Below, piece by piece: positions 51,028 to 64,000 of a DNA stretch of 64,000 nt. How positions within the stretch are numbered: position 1 is the stretch's first letter; each line of letters opens with the position of its first letter. The position numbers and the translations under genes were made by a program. The notes under the pieces were generated by a model that saw only the letters and a program-made list of their open reading frames with translations, made no database searches and was not told the origin of the DNA. The DNA is from Synchiropus splendidus (taxonomy: Eukaryota; Chordata; Actinopteri; Syngnathiformes; Callionymidae), in the NCBI RefSeq assembly GCF_027744825.2, contig NC_071335.1, positions 18,326,501-18,390,500 on the forward strand. The letters run 5' to 3'.

Positions 51028-53810
51028 ATTATTAATATTATTTTGCTTCAACCACATGAACTGGGTCATAATCATACGCTCATATCTCAAGGTGGGTCAG
51101 AAGACCAAACATCACTGTGAAAAGGTCATTGAAGAAACTCCACCCGGCAAGGCAGAATCCCTCAAAGATTTCAGGAGCACAACTTTGACTTTCATAGATG
51201 AAAAAAATAAATAAATGTATTCATTGATTAACTTTTCGAGGCCGAGCAGAGAAGTTGACCCGAAAAGCACAATGCAAAGCAGGCAGTGAAAGTGTGATAA
51301 ACTTGAATGAACAGCTTGGCAGATAATGAAATATGAAGTTGATGCGAGAATAGACGACGGCAGCAGTGATCGGCTTCCAGGGATCTTGACTGAAGACTCC
51401 AAGCCTCCCTCTGGTCGTCTTCAGTCTGGGCAAGATAGACAGACTGGGGAACTGTTGAGGGAAACACACTTTGTGCACAGATACCAGTTGTTGGGGAAAG
51501 TGAGGAAAACTGAAAACTCAAACTACTAGTTATTGCATCTATCTTTATTAAGATTGCAACAAAGATTTTTTTTTTGTCAATTATTTCTCTACCTCACATT
51601 TGCTTTTCTTTGCACTCTAGCTTATATGTTTCAGTCATATTTTAGTCTTTAGCGTTTTTTGCACTGTGTTGGATTTATGCCTTCACTGGCGCTTAGAGCT
51701 CCATATAGATTTCATACTACAGGGCTGTTTACTTTGAGAGGAGATCCACTTAGCATATTTGGTCCGATCCATGAGTCCTCCTTGGAGGCATGTCTGTCAG
51801 CAAGACACTCAGATGCCAGTAGAGTTCCACAGACATTTTCTGTTAACAGGGAGTAGAATCTTCAGCTTGGTTTTAGTGAACCCAACTGTTACCACGAATG
51901 TTCCGGCTAAACTGCGCGCCTGCACGATTCCACATTGCTGATACGATCTCAGGGCACAAAAATATCTACACTGTGCAAAAAAAAAAAAAAGAAAAAATCC
52001 TGAATTGAATATAAATTACCGCAATGTCCGGTCAAGCCATAAAGACTTGGAACATGTGACCAATAAAATTCAGCGCCCACTAAGCGGTTCGACTGTGTGT
52101 ATCCTTCTCGGTCGGTAGTTTAGACCGGTGCAATGTCAGCCGAGTGACATCGCTACATACACAATGGAGCGACCAGCAACTACGCGGGCCAGCTATTTCA
52201 AGTGGCTGATCTTTAAGAGCTTATTTGTCTTGAAGTCGCTCCTGGCTGGTCCAAATGTACGTATGCACTGAGCCAAATGGGTGGCGGACTTACGCACAAG
52301 AGAGAGAGAATCACTGCAGTTCTGGTTTCAGAGACTACAAGCTGCAGCAACAGTGTAGTCAGTGATCATTTTAGCCTGATCCATCCAAGCTCACTGTTCC
52401 ATGGCAAATAGTCACAAAATACGGTGGCCTCAAGTGGACAAAATTAAGTCTCACAACTGACACATTCATGAGCCTTATAAATCCTTTGGGAAAGGATAAA
52501 TATTTGTTAAAAAATTGCTTGACGTTCATTGATATCCAGTGACTTCAGTGGCTAGAGTTAGTTGACTTATTGTATTGTAATATTCTTGATATATATACAT
52601 CAAGAATATATTACATTATGATTCAGTTGAACAAATATGTAAATAAGCTATACAATTCAAAGACAATTGAAAGGCTTTTATTTCTACCTTTTTTATTTTT
52701 ACATTTCAGTTCTATTCCTCATTGTGTGTGCTACCAATTGTAAATTCGCACCTGTGTTTGAAAGGCGTATAATCTATTACAGCAGTCACCATAGCTGCCA
52801 TGGGAAAACAACAATGCTTGTTGATGGTTTATTTTCTATTTTATCGTGACCAAGGTGTACAGACAAAACAGGTGTGACCAAGTCTGTAAGAACGTAGTTA
52901 ATGTCCCGTAGTGACCGGTGACTTGTGGCGATGGTCAAATGAAAAGAATGTTGGCCCGAATGACTCATTTCTTTCTTGGCTAGATCATGAGATCTGGGAC
53001 CTCACATGCTCTGCTCATAACATGCCACTCTGAGTGACAAGCTTTTGAGTTGAAGATGCTGCTCCCCCCTCCGGGGTGGTGAGCAGCTCTGCAAAGGCAC
53101 AACCCAGTACAATGGGCTCCTTGTTGCCACAAGATTGAGCCGGCTGGTGTGTGTATGCGCCCTGTCTAGTTTGTCTGACAGTATCTTCAAACAACAATAT
53201 ATGTCAGAGCAGTTGAATAAGCAGTCTGAGTGGCGTAGCCCTTTGTCTTGCAGACCTTTTCAATAGTATGAGCAAATACCACACTGCAAAGGCGGTGGTT
53301 TTTAGATTCAGCTTCTGAAGCATGTGGGTGTGGGGTCGCGTACAATTCACAGAGCATTCCAGACCCAGGTTAATGCCTTAATGTTCAGAACAGAATTTGC
53401 CCATCGATGAAAATTGGGTTTCCGTCTGCACCCATTTGTATTAGATTTACCTCAGACATGGTTATCACACACATTGCGGAGTTTTTGGGCAAAATACATT
53501 GGCATCGATTTCTCCCGTTTAAGACAGTCGAGACCAAATCTCTTCTATTGTTACCACCGAGCTTATGATTTTAACTGCTTCCGTGTCTATTTGCCTGTCA
53601 GCAAAATGACTCGGTCTCAAGGAAATTTTCGGGAACTGTTGATGAACAGATAATTGAGTTGGTCATGTTGCGGACCAATCATGTGCCAATAAATCAAGCA
53701 CAGTTAAGTCAATGAATCGGGTGTAACTGCTGAGCTGAAACAAACAGTACCAATACTGTCTTCAAACACTTGAATGGTTCAGTTTTGTGCGCTTGACTGC
53801 ACCACCCATT
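51028..53810. other. Unique non-coding sequence with small hairpin
   Basis: About 2.8 kb. A small hairpin lies at 52576-52615. No gene or interspersed repeat is recognised; overlapping minus-strand frames at 51112-51521 have no domain. Confidence 0.5.
52576..52615. repeat. Short hairpin with TA-rich loop
   Basis: TGTAATATTCTTGAT (52576-52590) pairs with ATCAAGAATATATTACA (52599-52615) across an ATATATAC loop, with one 2-base bulge. The arms are AT-rich. Confidence 0.8.
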
Positions 53811-53813
53811 TAA

Positions 53814-54203
53814 GGCCCATTTATGCTCCCTTTACTCACTAAAATGAACCCTCACATTTCAAATTATGTTGCCCTCGCTGGTCACATGTGTTCTTTATTT
53901 GATATGTTGTTCACCAATAGATCCACCAGGGGGAGAAGCCCACACCAAAAAATGTTCATGAATGAATATCAAACTCCAAAACAAACATGGTGACTGTGGA
54001 AAATATCGCAACTGGAGGACGGAGACTTTCCGCCATTGCTACATTTTCTTTGCGTCTCATTAGAGCTACGTATCGGGTACTAACCCGCAACACTGCCACC
54101 ACTGCTCTGTTTGGTCTGTGTCTGTAAGTTTTGTGTGAATGAATGCAAAGCACAGACACATGGCCCTGTCTGTATCCGGCTCCATACGTAACGTAAATGG
54201 GCC
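53814..54203 (+). mobile_element. Harbinger-like non-autonomous element
   Basis: The left end GGCCCATTTATG and the inverted right end GGCCCATTTACG match over 12 bp with one difference. The left flank is TAA (53811-53813) and the right flank TAT (54204-54206), close to the TWA target of PIF/Harbinger elements but not an exact duplication. A body of about 390 bp without a transposase frame is shared in part with the fragment at 39229-39410. The superfamily is inferred from the short GG-starting ends and the 3-bp A/T target. Confidence 0.6.
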
Positions 54204-54206
54204 TAT

Positions 54207-57200
54207 AGAGTGAACTGAGATGACTTTCGTGTTCAGTTACCCGTGGATTGTGGCAGTGTGTTATGTCACTGCTACCTGCTGTCCCAATTCCCACATTCTC
54301 ACTCCTAAGGTATCACATATCGATGCTTGTCTAGTGGTCTTTTCCCGATGTTGTCTCCGCTCTTGTGGCGTTTCCTGTCATTAGAAAAGAATGACTGGGG
54401 TTAGGATCAGGATGCCATATATACCATGTGACATCATATTGCATTGTAAGATCAGAATGTATTTTGCAAAGAAAGAAAATACATTTAATCCCAGTTTTCC
54501 GTTTTGTTACTGACGAAAATAAATGAAAATTGTTTGGTCATTTGTGAGTTACGAACAACCATTGCCGACCAATTTTTTTTTTTCTTTTTTTTTTTTTGAT
54601 AAACTTATCTAGACTGATGTGTTAATATCCAAAATTTGTTTTCATGTGTCACTTCTCTCATCTCTCTCATTTCTCTCCTATAATTTCGACAAGGTGTAGT
54701 CTGGATACATCGATACATTTTTGATCATGGAATTGTTGGAGGGAGCCATGTATTGACACCCTGACAGGAAGCCCAGATATAAAAGACATATAAAGGAAGA
54801 GAAGCAAGGGAGAGGGAAAATGGTGGAGAGGACCTAATTTGATGAGACGTAGGTTTGCTACAGGGCAGCTTTGAAGAGGAAGAGCAGTGAGATGTGAGGG
54901 GGATCCATTGGAGGATATTGCTGGTGATGGAGTACAATGATGCTTAACTGCTTATCAGGTCATGGAAATCAAAGCCCGGGGCCACTCTGACTTGTCCCAC
55001 TCGATGAGGTGCCGGAACAGAGACAAGCTCTGACCTCTGAACTTCAACCTCCCATGTTTCAGAAGAAGACAGGAAGTCACATCTGCCTCACTGCTCAGCA
55101 TGTCTGGCCCTGAGGGGAGTGTTTTTTAAGCTGACAGGAATGTATTGGCAAGTGAGGGTATAATGGTTGATATTGTGTGTCGTTTTTAGTCAGATTCCTG
55201 GAGGCTATTTCTCAAGCCGTGACGGTGGCCTACTTTGCATACGATGAGGTGGAAGGTTCATGGCTTGATTTCATGACTTATTTTCTGTCCTATTCTGATA
55301 GAGGCCGTTGTTGCCTTCAATGCTTCTGCAGACCTGGAATTTCATCAGGATCTTCAAACGGGAAGTCCGTGCTTCATTCCAACACCCAGAACAGTCACTC
55401 TTTAATGCGTTCAGTTCAAATGCTGCGCAAAAATGCAATTAATTCTAAAATGTGCATGGAAGATTGGGGCTTCCAAGTGAAATGAAAATGATGTGTGACA
55501 GGTTGGTCAGTAAAAGAACAATAAAAATAGAGATACATTTTATCACGGACAGGCATCACGGTTTCGCGGCTTCAATGCAACAAGGCTTAGACTTGGAATT
55601 TAGCCTGAGGGAACCTGTGGTCCTTTTGTCTGCAGTTTGTTTTGGGCGTCCTTATTTTGCTTTCTCCTCTCCAGAAATGTAACAAGGTTAACTGACAGCT
55701 CAGTATTAGCACGGGGGTTCACGTGTGTGGATGCTTGTTGGTCAAGACGTGCGCTGCGATGCGCTGTCCTGTGGGGGTCCCCTGCCTCTTGCCCTAGCGT
55801 CTCACTTTAAGGAGGAAACCAACACGGTTAATTGGATAAATAAAAAGGAGTAGAGCAGCAAGTAAACCTGTGTGATCAGCCTTTTTTTTTTTCTTTTGTT
55901 CTATGTTTGCAGTCCTGAGGTCAAATCTGTGCGCGTGGTTGCAGGTGATTTTCTTTGAGAGACCAGAACAAAGACTAGCTATTATAACTTTAATGCACAA
56001 GAGATGAAAAGGAAGATGCTGGCTTCGTATTTAATAGTTTAAGGCATGCCTCCTTGCTCCCTCCCTTTCAACGCCATAACCAGATTTCTTCTCCTGTTTT
56101 TTTTTTAGCCCTTCAGAGCCATGCCTCTGTGGCTCACGTCACGGGGAGCCTGTGTCTAAAACAATTAGAGTTGGCTCAACTTTTTTTTTTGCTGAAAGGA
56201 GAGCTATTATGGCGCTAAATTTGGCATGTTGGCAGTGACATGTCTGCTCCGCCTCGGGCATTTCTAGATCTGGATGGAGCTGTTGAACAGCGAAGTAGCT
56301 GCCTCGCTGAGAAACGCACTAAATACCACACATGCAACACGCCGCATTAACCCGAATATAAAAAAGGATTAGACAGGACAATTGCCAGACTTGTCGGAAA
56401 GAGTGCCTGATATCGTACGCAATGACTTAAGCTAGAGGGTTGGGAAAATTCTCACGTCACATACCTCACTCAGACATGGAAATATTTTAGACTAAATTCA
56501 CAAGTTTGAACCAAATTCCAAATGCTGTAATTTCTTTAGCGCTACCCAGTCCATATTCCTAGGCCAGTTTTGTCTCGCTTATCGTCGACACCAGAACACA
56601 CTTGGATATTCTGTCCAGTATCCGTTTTCCATTCGAGCACAAAAGCATAAACATAAGAAACCACAAAGGAGCTTGTCATGATTTTTATTGTTGTGTAAAA
56701 ATGTCTGCATTACGGCTGTGAAGAAACTGTTCTTGGAATTGTAGAACTGTAGCAGTCTGCAATTTTCATTTATTCCATTACAAATGGGTATTTTATCATA
56801 ATTCTTTCAATAAAGTCTATATGCACTTATTTTTTCATAATTCTTTACTTGACGTGACTTGTGTTGGACTGGTTAACACAAGCTTTCTGGTCATCCTCTC
56901 TCATATTTCTTTCATTTACGGCTACATAGACCAGTGTAACTTGCATAAATGTGAATGAAAATGACATATGAGTCAGATTCCAGATAGCATCCAACTCCGT
57001 GCCAGTTCTTCATATGACTTGTAGCTGAAAACAACCCCATCATTTTCTCCAAGTCTGGTATGGTATTTGTGTCCAGGCGCATGTTGACCCATGTGATACG
57101 ATAAGAAAATTCATTCTTAACGTCGCTCTCTGTGACTGAAGAAGTATGAACAGCAGCAGAGCTGCCTGAATCAAGAGCGAATAAGGAACGGTAATATCAA

Positions 57201-59165
57201 AATAAAGCCAAAGACGATTCAGTTTTATGGTGCTGCATGTCAGATTAGTTCTGTTCGGAACAAAGCACGTACAGCTGAATTGGATTGCATCGTTCCATGT
57301 CAAGAAAACAGGCAGAACATCAGAATACATTTGATCAGCTTGAGGAAAAAGTGCTGATGTAACCTGAGCTAATATTTCCTCACTTGCAGTTGGCCAAAAC
57401 AAGGGTCCCTATTGTGTATTTATTTTTCTTTTCAAGTCACATCTCTAACGCTTGCTGGGTAGTTTTGCATCAAAATGACAAAATGGCTGCCTCATTGAAG
57501 AAAGAAAAATGACAAGAGGGACGAAAAATATGGCTGATGCGACTCAGTTCTGGCATCAACCAGTCAAAAACATTGAAGACAGAAGCTTGTAGACCACCTT
57601 AAACACGATCATGGGAGTACAAACAAATGTAACGCACGTGTCATCTCAGTAATGTAACAGTAACACTTCAATATTTGTTGGAGTTTGGCAGTAGCTGGCT
57701 GCAACTGCATGTCTCGGAAACAAGCTTAGTCCACTGAGCCTTTGGACTGGGGTCTTTCGGGGTGGACAAAGTGCATTGATTCGGCATATCTACAACACAC
57801 ATGAACGCATATCGCTGTTCTTTCAAAAAAAAAAAAAAAAAGCCTTCAAAGCCATTCACCTGAACCAGGAGAGAGTGCGACACTTATAATACCCTTTGGA
57901 TTTCAGTAGTGAAATTAAGTGGGAGGGACATTTGGGAACGCTGGCTTTTTTTTTTTTTTCTGGCAGTTTCTTGTGGTTCCGCCATTTAAAAAAAAAAAAA
58001 AAAAAAGCAGGATTTTAACTGATAAATATGCTCTATCGGCTCTGGAAAACAGAGGTATGAAATTAGATGAATACTGTGCTATGCATTGCGACATATCAGA
58101 CTTGTGTCTTCAGTGTCACCATTTTGCGAGTGCCAAAGAAAAAGCCGCTGCCTGCACAGCGATTTTGGGAAATGATTAGGATAATGAGAGTCTGAGGTGA
58201 AATGCAATAGCAGGGAAGCAGCGAGGGAAGAGAAGATCACAGCTGACTCAAATTGTAAATCTCAACTCTTCCTCTCTCATGTGTCAGTGTCTTTCAAGGC
58301 GTCTGCGGCAGCACATGCACCTCATTTCTTTCATCTGCTGGTTTCACCCGCTCATCGCTGCCTCTGCCTCATTCACACTGGCGTCCCCGCTCAGGCTAAT
58401 GGCAGCGCTGGCCGCACCTCCGCCGGGGCCCGAGGGCGTGATTAAAGAAAGACGGCAAAAAGTCCATCTTTAGGAGAAAGGTGGATTAAGGGCTCTACAT
58501 GTCTGCGTCGCACACGTGACAGATGCGGCAAGCGCACCTCAAATCAACCCAAAAGTGTGAACACAGAGACAAGTATTCCACTGAAGAGATGCACCATCTC
58601 CTCCAGGGAAAAAGAAAAAAAAAAGAAAAATATCGAAGGCGCTTTCAAACCGTCACACAGCAGGCCACAAATGTGTTGCTTCTGCCAGGGTTTTGGATTT
58701 CTGACTGTCGAATAGAATAGAATCAACAAGTGCAAATATGCTTCATTGTCAAACTGCAGGCAATGAGAAAATCAATGGCAAAGCTGCCTGCAGCGCAACG
58801 CTGGCGCTGTTTCATGGAGAGTTCTTGTTCATTTGGAAATTTGTTTTCAATTACTTCGACAGCAACAACACATGGTATTTAATCGTAGACTTGTGTTGGC
58901 ATGATCCTTTCATCGAATTACAACTTTATTATTTTTATCTATTTATTTCATTTCCGAGCATGTTTTTGGCCAACAGCGATAAAACAGCAGGGCTCTTTGA
59001 TATCGATTCACTTTGGGCTTAATCTTCATTTACTTCTTTTATACAATATTTATACAATATTCCAAATTATGCTTGAGGCAATGCAAAACAGACTTAGACA
59101 TCGCATTCATTCCTATCCATTCAAATATAATATTACATATAAAAATATAAAAGTATAAGAAAAAA
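54207..59165. other. Unique non-coding stretch
   Basis: About 5 kb with T- and A-runs (54571-54598, 57824-57841, 57946-57959, 57987-58005) and no interspersed repeat that I can name. No gene is recognised. The stretch 58365-58445 is GC-rich (GCCGCACCTCCGCCGGGGCC at about 58410) but short. Confidence 0.5.
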
Positions 59166-59209
59166 TCTATCTATCTATCTGTCTGTCTGTCTGTCTATCT
59201 GTCTGTCTA

Positions 59210-59240
<31 letters not shown>

Positions 59241-59257
59241 GTCTATCTGTCTGTCTA

Positions 59258-59292
<35 letters not shown>

Positions 59293-59301
59293 GTCTGTCT
59301 A

Positions 59302-59352
<51 letters not shown>

Positions 59353-59375
59353 GTCTGTCTGTCTGTCTGTCTGTC
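59166..59375. repeat. (TCTG/TCTA)n compound microsatellite
   Basis: 210 bp of tetranucleotide repeat in which runs of TCTG are broken by single or paired TCTA units; it starts with pure TCTA and ends mostly TCTG. The complement reads as (CAGA)n/(TAGA)n. It is the largest tetranucleotide array in the window. Frames reading DRQTDRQ across it are artefacts. Confidence 0.97.
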
Positions 59376-61425
<2,050 letters not shown>

Positions 61426-61571
61426 AGATGAGAGCTCACTGGGTGTCAAAGCAGGAGTCGTGGGGATATGTTCCCACTCTGGTCCCTGTTTTCCTGAATG
61501 CATCTAAATTTTAGACGGAATGTAAATCTTGTTCATGCATAAGCCACGGGTGCAGTGGTGCTGTCTCCGCC
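61426..61571 (+). repeat. Dispersed repeat, copy 1
   Basis: This segment (GATGAGAGCTCACTGGGTGT, GGAGTCGTGGGGATATGTTC, then CCTGTTTTCCTGAA and TAAGCCACGGGTGCAGTGGT) recurs at 63879-64000 in the same order and orientation with about 85-90% identity by eye. Copy 2 has AAGCCGCACCGGTCTATAAG in the middle, a phrase typical of a widespread vertebrate DNA-transposon-derived repeat whose ends read like GCGGCTTATAGTCCGGTGCG. In copy 1 this middle part is replaced by unrelated AT-rich sequence. No coding capacity can be supported. Confidence 0.75.
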
Positions 61572-63878
61572 GTAGAAAGGTCAGAGGTGCTTGAAAATGC
61601 ATTAGGATCACTTCTAAACTTGTTTTGAAAACAGGGTGCAGCTTCGAGACTGACTTATGAAACAAACTGAGCAATGTTCTGAACTTGAATCATGAACTCC
61701 TCACATCTTTTATTTACATTAAAGCGCTCAAAATGTTTTTCACCTGCGTGTCCGAAGTTCCGACACCACAGCCGGTCTCAGCTGCTGCTTCTCGTCTCTC
61801 ATCCTCCAGAAGATCGGCTCTGTTGGTGGAGCAAAACGGCGTATTTTGAGCACTTTGAGGTGAGCGACAAAATTCAGAAATGAATTCAAAATAAATCAGC
61901 TTTTATTTCCAATTCTTGACATGAATTGCACTTTTTTTCCGTGTTATAAAGAATATTTAGAAATTAAATAGAAAAATAATATGTTTTTTCGTCAGACCTA
62001 TAGATGACAGTCAATATATTCATCATGCAGAATAGCAAAAAGGGAAAACCTCATTGTCAATGTTTTTCACATTTCTTTTCTGAGGCTCAGTTTAAAATAT
62101 CCCTATGGATTCATTTTTGACATTCTATTTAAAAGACCTGTCGTAAAGATCATGGCGTCAGATGATAAAACTATGATCATCCATGGGGAATTTTCATTTC
62201 ACCTCATCCGTTGCCATTTTTGACAGAAGAACCAAAAGAAGCTGAACATATTACTGGCAAAATCTTTCTCTTATGTGTAATTCATGAAGTAAGATACAAA
62301 TACATGTGATTCTGACTGTGCTCTAAGCAGCGATGCTTCATGAAGCAGTGTCATCAAGTGGCTGGCATTCTCTGCACCAAAACCTTCAGATTAGAAAAAA
62401 ACAATTCAAAGAAACATTAGATCATTTTTAATGCGACAGCGCCTCCCGCTTTTTCAGCCCGTCGCTATTGATACTCATAACATCAAATTTATTCTAAAAA
62501 CCAGACCTTTTGGTCAAAATAATGATTTAAAATATGAGTGTACCATGAATAATAATAATTACAGAAAATTGCAACATACTGTACTGGCATCCTCTGTTGT
62601 TACATAAATCTTTCTTACTGGAAATACAACATTTGCAGTTGGTTCTCAATGCTCTAACGCTAAGTGGTGCCCAGAACAGAGAGCACATCAATCCTGACCT
62701 TGCGTCTCAACTCGCTGCCAGTCTGATGCAACGTTTCAAATAATTAATAAAGCACTCAAAAGTGGAGTTTACTCTAAACACGCCGTCTTTTTTCACCTTC
62801 ACTGTACTTCTCCATTCATTTTCTTAAAGCAGAAATGACGCCTGGCTTTGCGCCATAAACCCTGGGCTTTAGGTGCCAAACTCGCCTCTAAGTAGTTCCT
62901 GGAGCACTTTCATTTCCTTTTTCCTGCAACTTCATGTCTTCGTGGCGATCCATCTTGCTTCCTTTCCTTTGTAGCGCTGTGCGTCTCCACCGGCATCATA
63001 TGCATCTTTACAGTTAGGTCACATAACTATAGGCGTTTAAGGACTTCATTTATCCACCTCAACATCCTCTGAGCAAAACTGCCTCCCCAGCCTTCACCCT
63101 CTAAATAGCAGCCCCCATTAGATCATTCTAAATCTACCTCCTTCCCGACTATCTCCGCACCTTCTACATGCTTCATCACCGTGACTCGCATCACCTCCTT
63201 CCGTTCTTCCTCCATCTATCTGCTGAAGTCTTTTCTTCTGTTCATCACATCCTTCAGTTCTTCCTCCATCTATCTGCCGAAGTCTTTTCTTCTGTTCCCA
63301 TCTGTCTGCTTCAGTCTATATATCATGTCTTTTGGCTGTTGCAGGTTTTTGTCTATTTATTTATTTATTTTCAATTTGTCACCATTGATATTACTATTGT
63401 TTCTCCCTGGTAAAACTCAATAAAATATTCAACATTAATAGTGTTGTACTTCTGACTTGAGTGGTCTTCCCACGTGTTGTAGTCAAATAAATCCAGTTGC
63501 ATCTCTTGTCTTAAAATATAGTACAGTTGGTGCAGGTTTACACAGCGATGGCGCCAGTGTGAACGACTGGATGCGGGAAAATACACACTTTTGAAACCAT
63601 ATCTATGCAACTATTCCTGGCCGTTGAGTAGCAGTGTATTTCTAGGGAGGTCACTACAGAACAGCACATTATAAATATGCCTCCAAAGTCAATTGCGATG
63701 ACATGGTGTACGTAGGTAAGATATCGCCATCTAATTTTAAGGAACTCCGCTGACACTTTTGAGTCGGTGAGAATCATTATGCTGGAGATGCTTGCGTAAG
63801 CTAAGCTCTCCATTATTATTTGGATTTGGATGAATGCCAAGGTGACGTGCACAAACTCATCGGCGCCCTCACCGTTTC
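61572..63878. other. Unique non-coding sequence with 54-bp duplication
   Basis: Mostly AT-rich unique DNA. It contains the 54-bp tandem duplication at 63196-63297. Minus-strand frame 63538-63975 runs into the terminal repeat copy, has no domain and is not credible as a gene. Confidence 0.5.
63196..63297 (+). repeat. 54-bp tandem duplication
   Basis: Two units starting TCCTTCMGTTCTTCCTCC at 63196 and 63250 differ at only a few positions; a partial third unit (CCATCTGTCTGCTTCAG) follows. Pyrimidine-rich. Confidence 0.88.
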
Positions 63879-64000
63879 CAGATGAGCGCTCACAGGGCGT
63901 CAAGGCGGGAGTCGTGGGGATATGTTCCCACTCTGAACCCTGTTTCCCTGAAAGCCGCACCGGTCTATAAGCCACGGGTGCAGTGGTGCTGTCTCCACCG
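63879..64000 (+). repeat. Dispersed repeat, copy 2 (cut by window edge)
   Basis: Matches 61426-61571 and keeps the AAGCCGCACCGGTCTATAAG block that copy 1 has lost. The shared GTGCAGTGGTGCTGTCTCC lies at the very end, so the repeat continues past the window and its far end cannot be seen. Confidence 0.75.

Noticed and set aside
63538..63975. 145-codon minus-strand frame at the window end
   Set aside because: Its first third is the dispersed repeat also found at 61426; the rest has no domain. It is more likely chance than a gene.

Overview
This is vertebrate, most likely teleost fish, nuclear DNA and it is essentially non-coding. No intact protein gene, rRNA or convincing tRNA can be supported. 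The evidence is the absence of any long open frame with recognisable domains on either strand, long (TA)n, (CA)n and (TCTG/TCTA)n microsatellites, and a dense set of fish-type mobile-element relics. No gene content identifies the species, so 'teleost' rests on repeat style only. The window is best read as intergenic DNA or the inside of very large introns.

Transposable elements dominate what can be named. (1) A homogeneous family of pogo/Tigger-like, TA-flanked non-autonomous elements, here called MITE-1, has eight copies: 5506-6232, 17704-18370, 21463-21788, 27237-27949, 33282-33752, 36829-37343, 38753-39228 and 49750-50172. (2) A different TA-flanked MITE at 6235-6514 abuts the first MITE-1 copy and shares its TA. 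(3) A GGG-ended MITE family has three copies (1500-1682, 18428-18586, 46325-46470). (4) A hAT-like MITE lies at about 16054-16234. (5) Two solo-LTR-like elements, 13620-14526 and 19595-20318, have TG...CA ends and exact 5-bp target duplications (TCCAC and CCGAT). (6) Two LINE fragments lie on the minus strand: one with three reverse transcriptase motifs (42115-42990) and one C-terminal tail (32811-33022). (7) A Harbinger-like element lies at 53814-54203, with a related fragment at 39229-39410.

Simple-sequence structure is also prominent. Five pure or near-pure TA arrays exceed 80 bp. One of them (22485-22568) sits inside a perfect 49-bp inverted repeat. A shorter A-run plus TA array (50940-51001) sits inside a 27-bp inverted repeat with one mismatch. 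A 210-bp TCTG/TCTA array lies at 59166-59375.

Layout: 1-13.6 kb is mostly unique sequence with MITEs; 13.6-22.6 kb is repeat-rich (LTRs, MITE-1, palindrome); 22.6-32.8 kb is mostly unique and holds a possible promoter and first exon near 28.87-28.96 kb; 32.8-39.4 kb is again MITE-1-rich; 39.4-49.7 kb holds the LINE and several unique, homeodomain-site-rich stretches that look like candidate conserved non-coding DNA; 49.7-64 kb is mixed unique DNA and microsatellites, ending in a second copy of a dispersed repeat cut by the window edge. No new multi-gene system was found. The strongest observations concern mobile elements and DNA structure.
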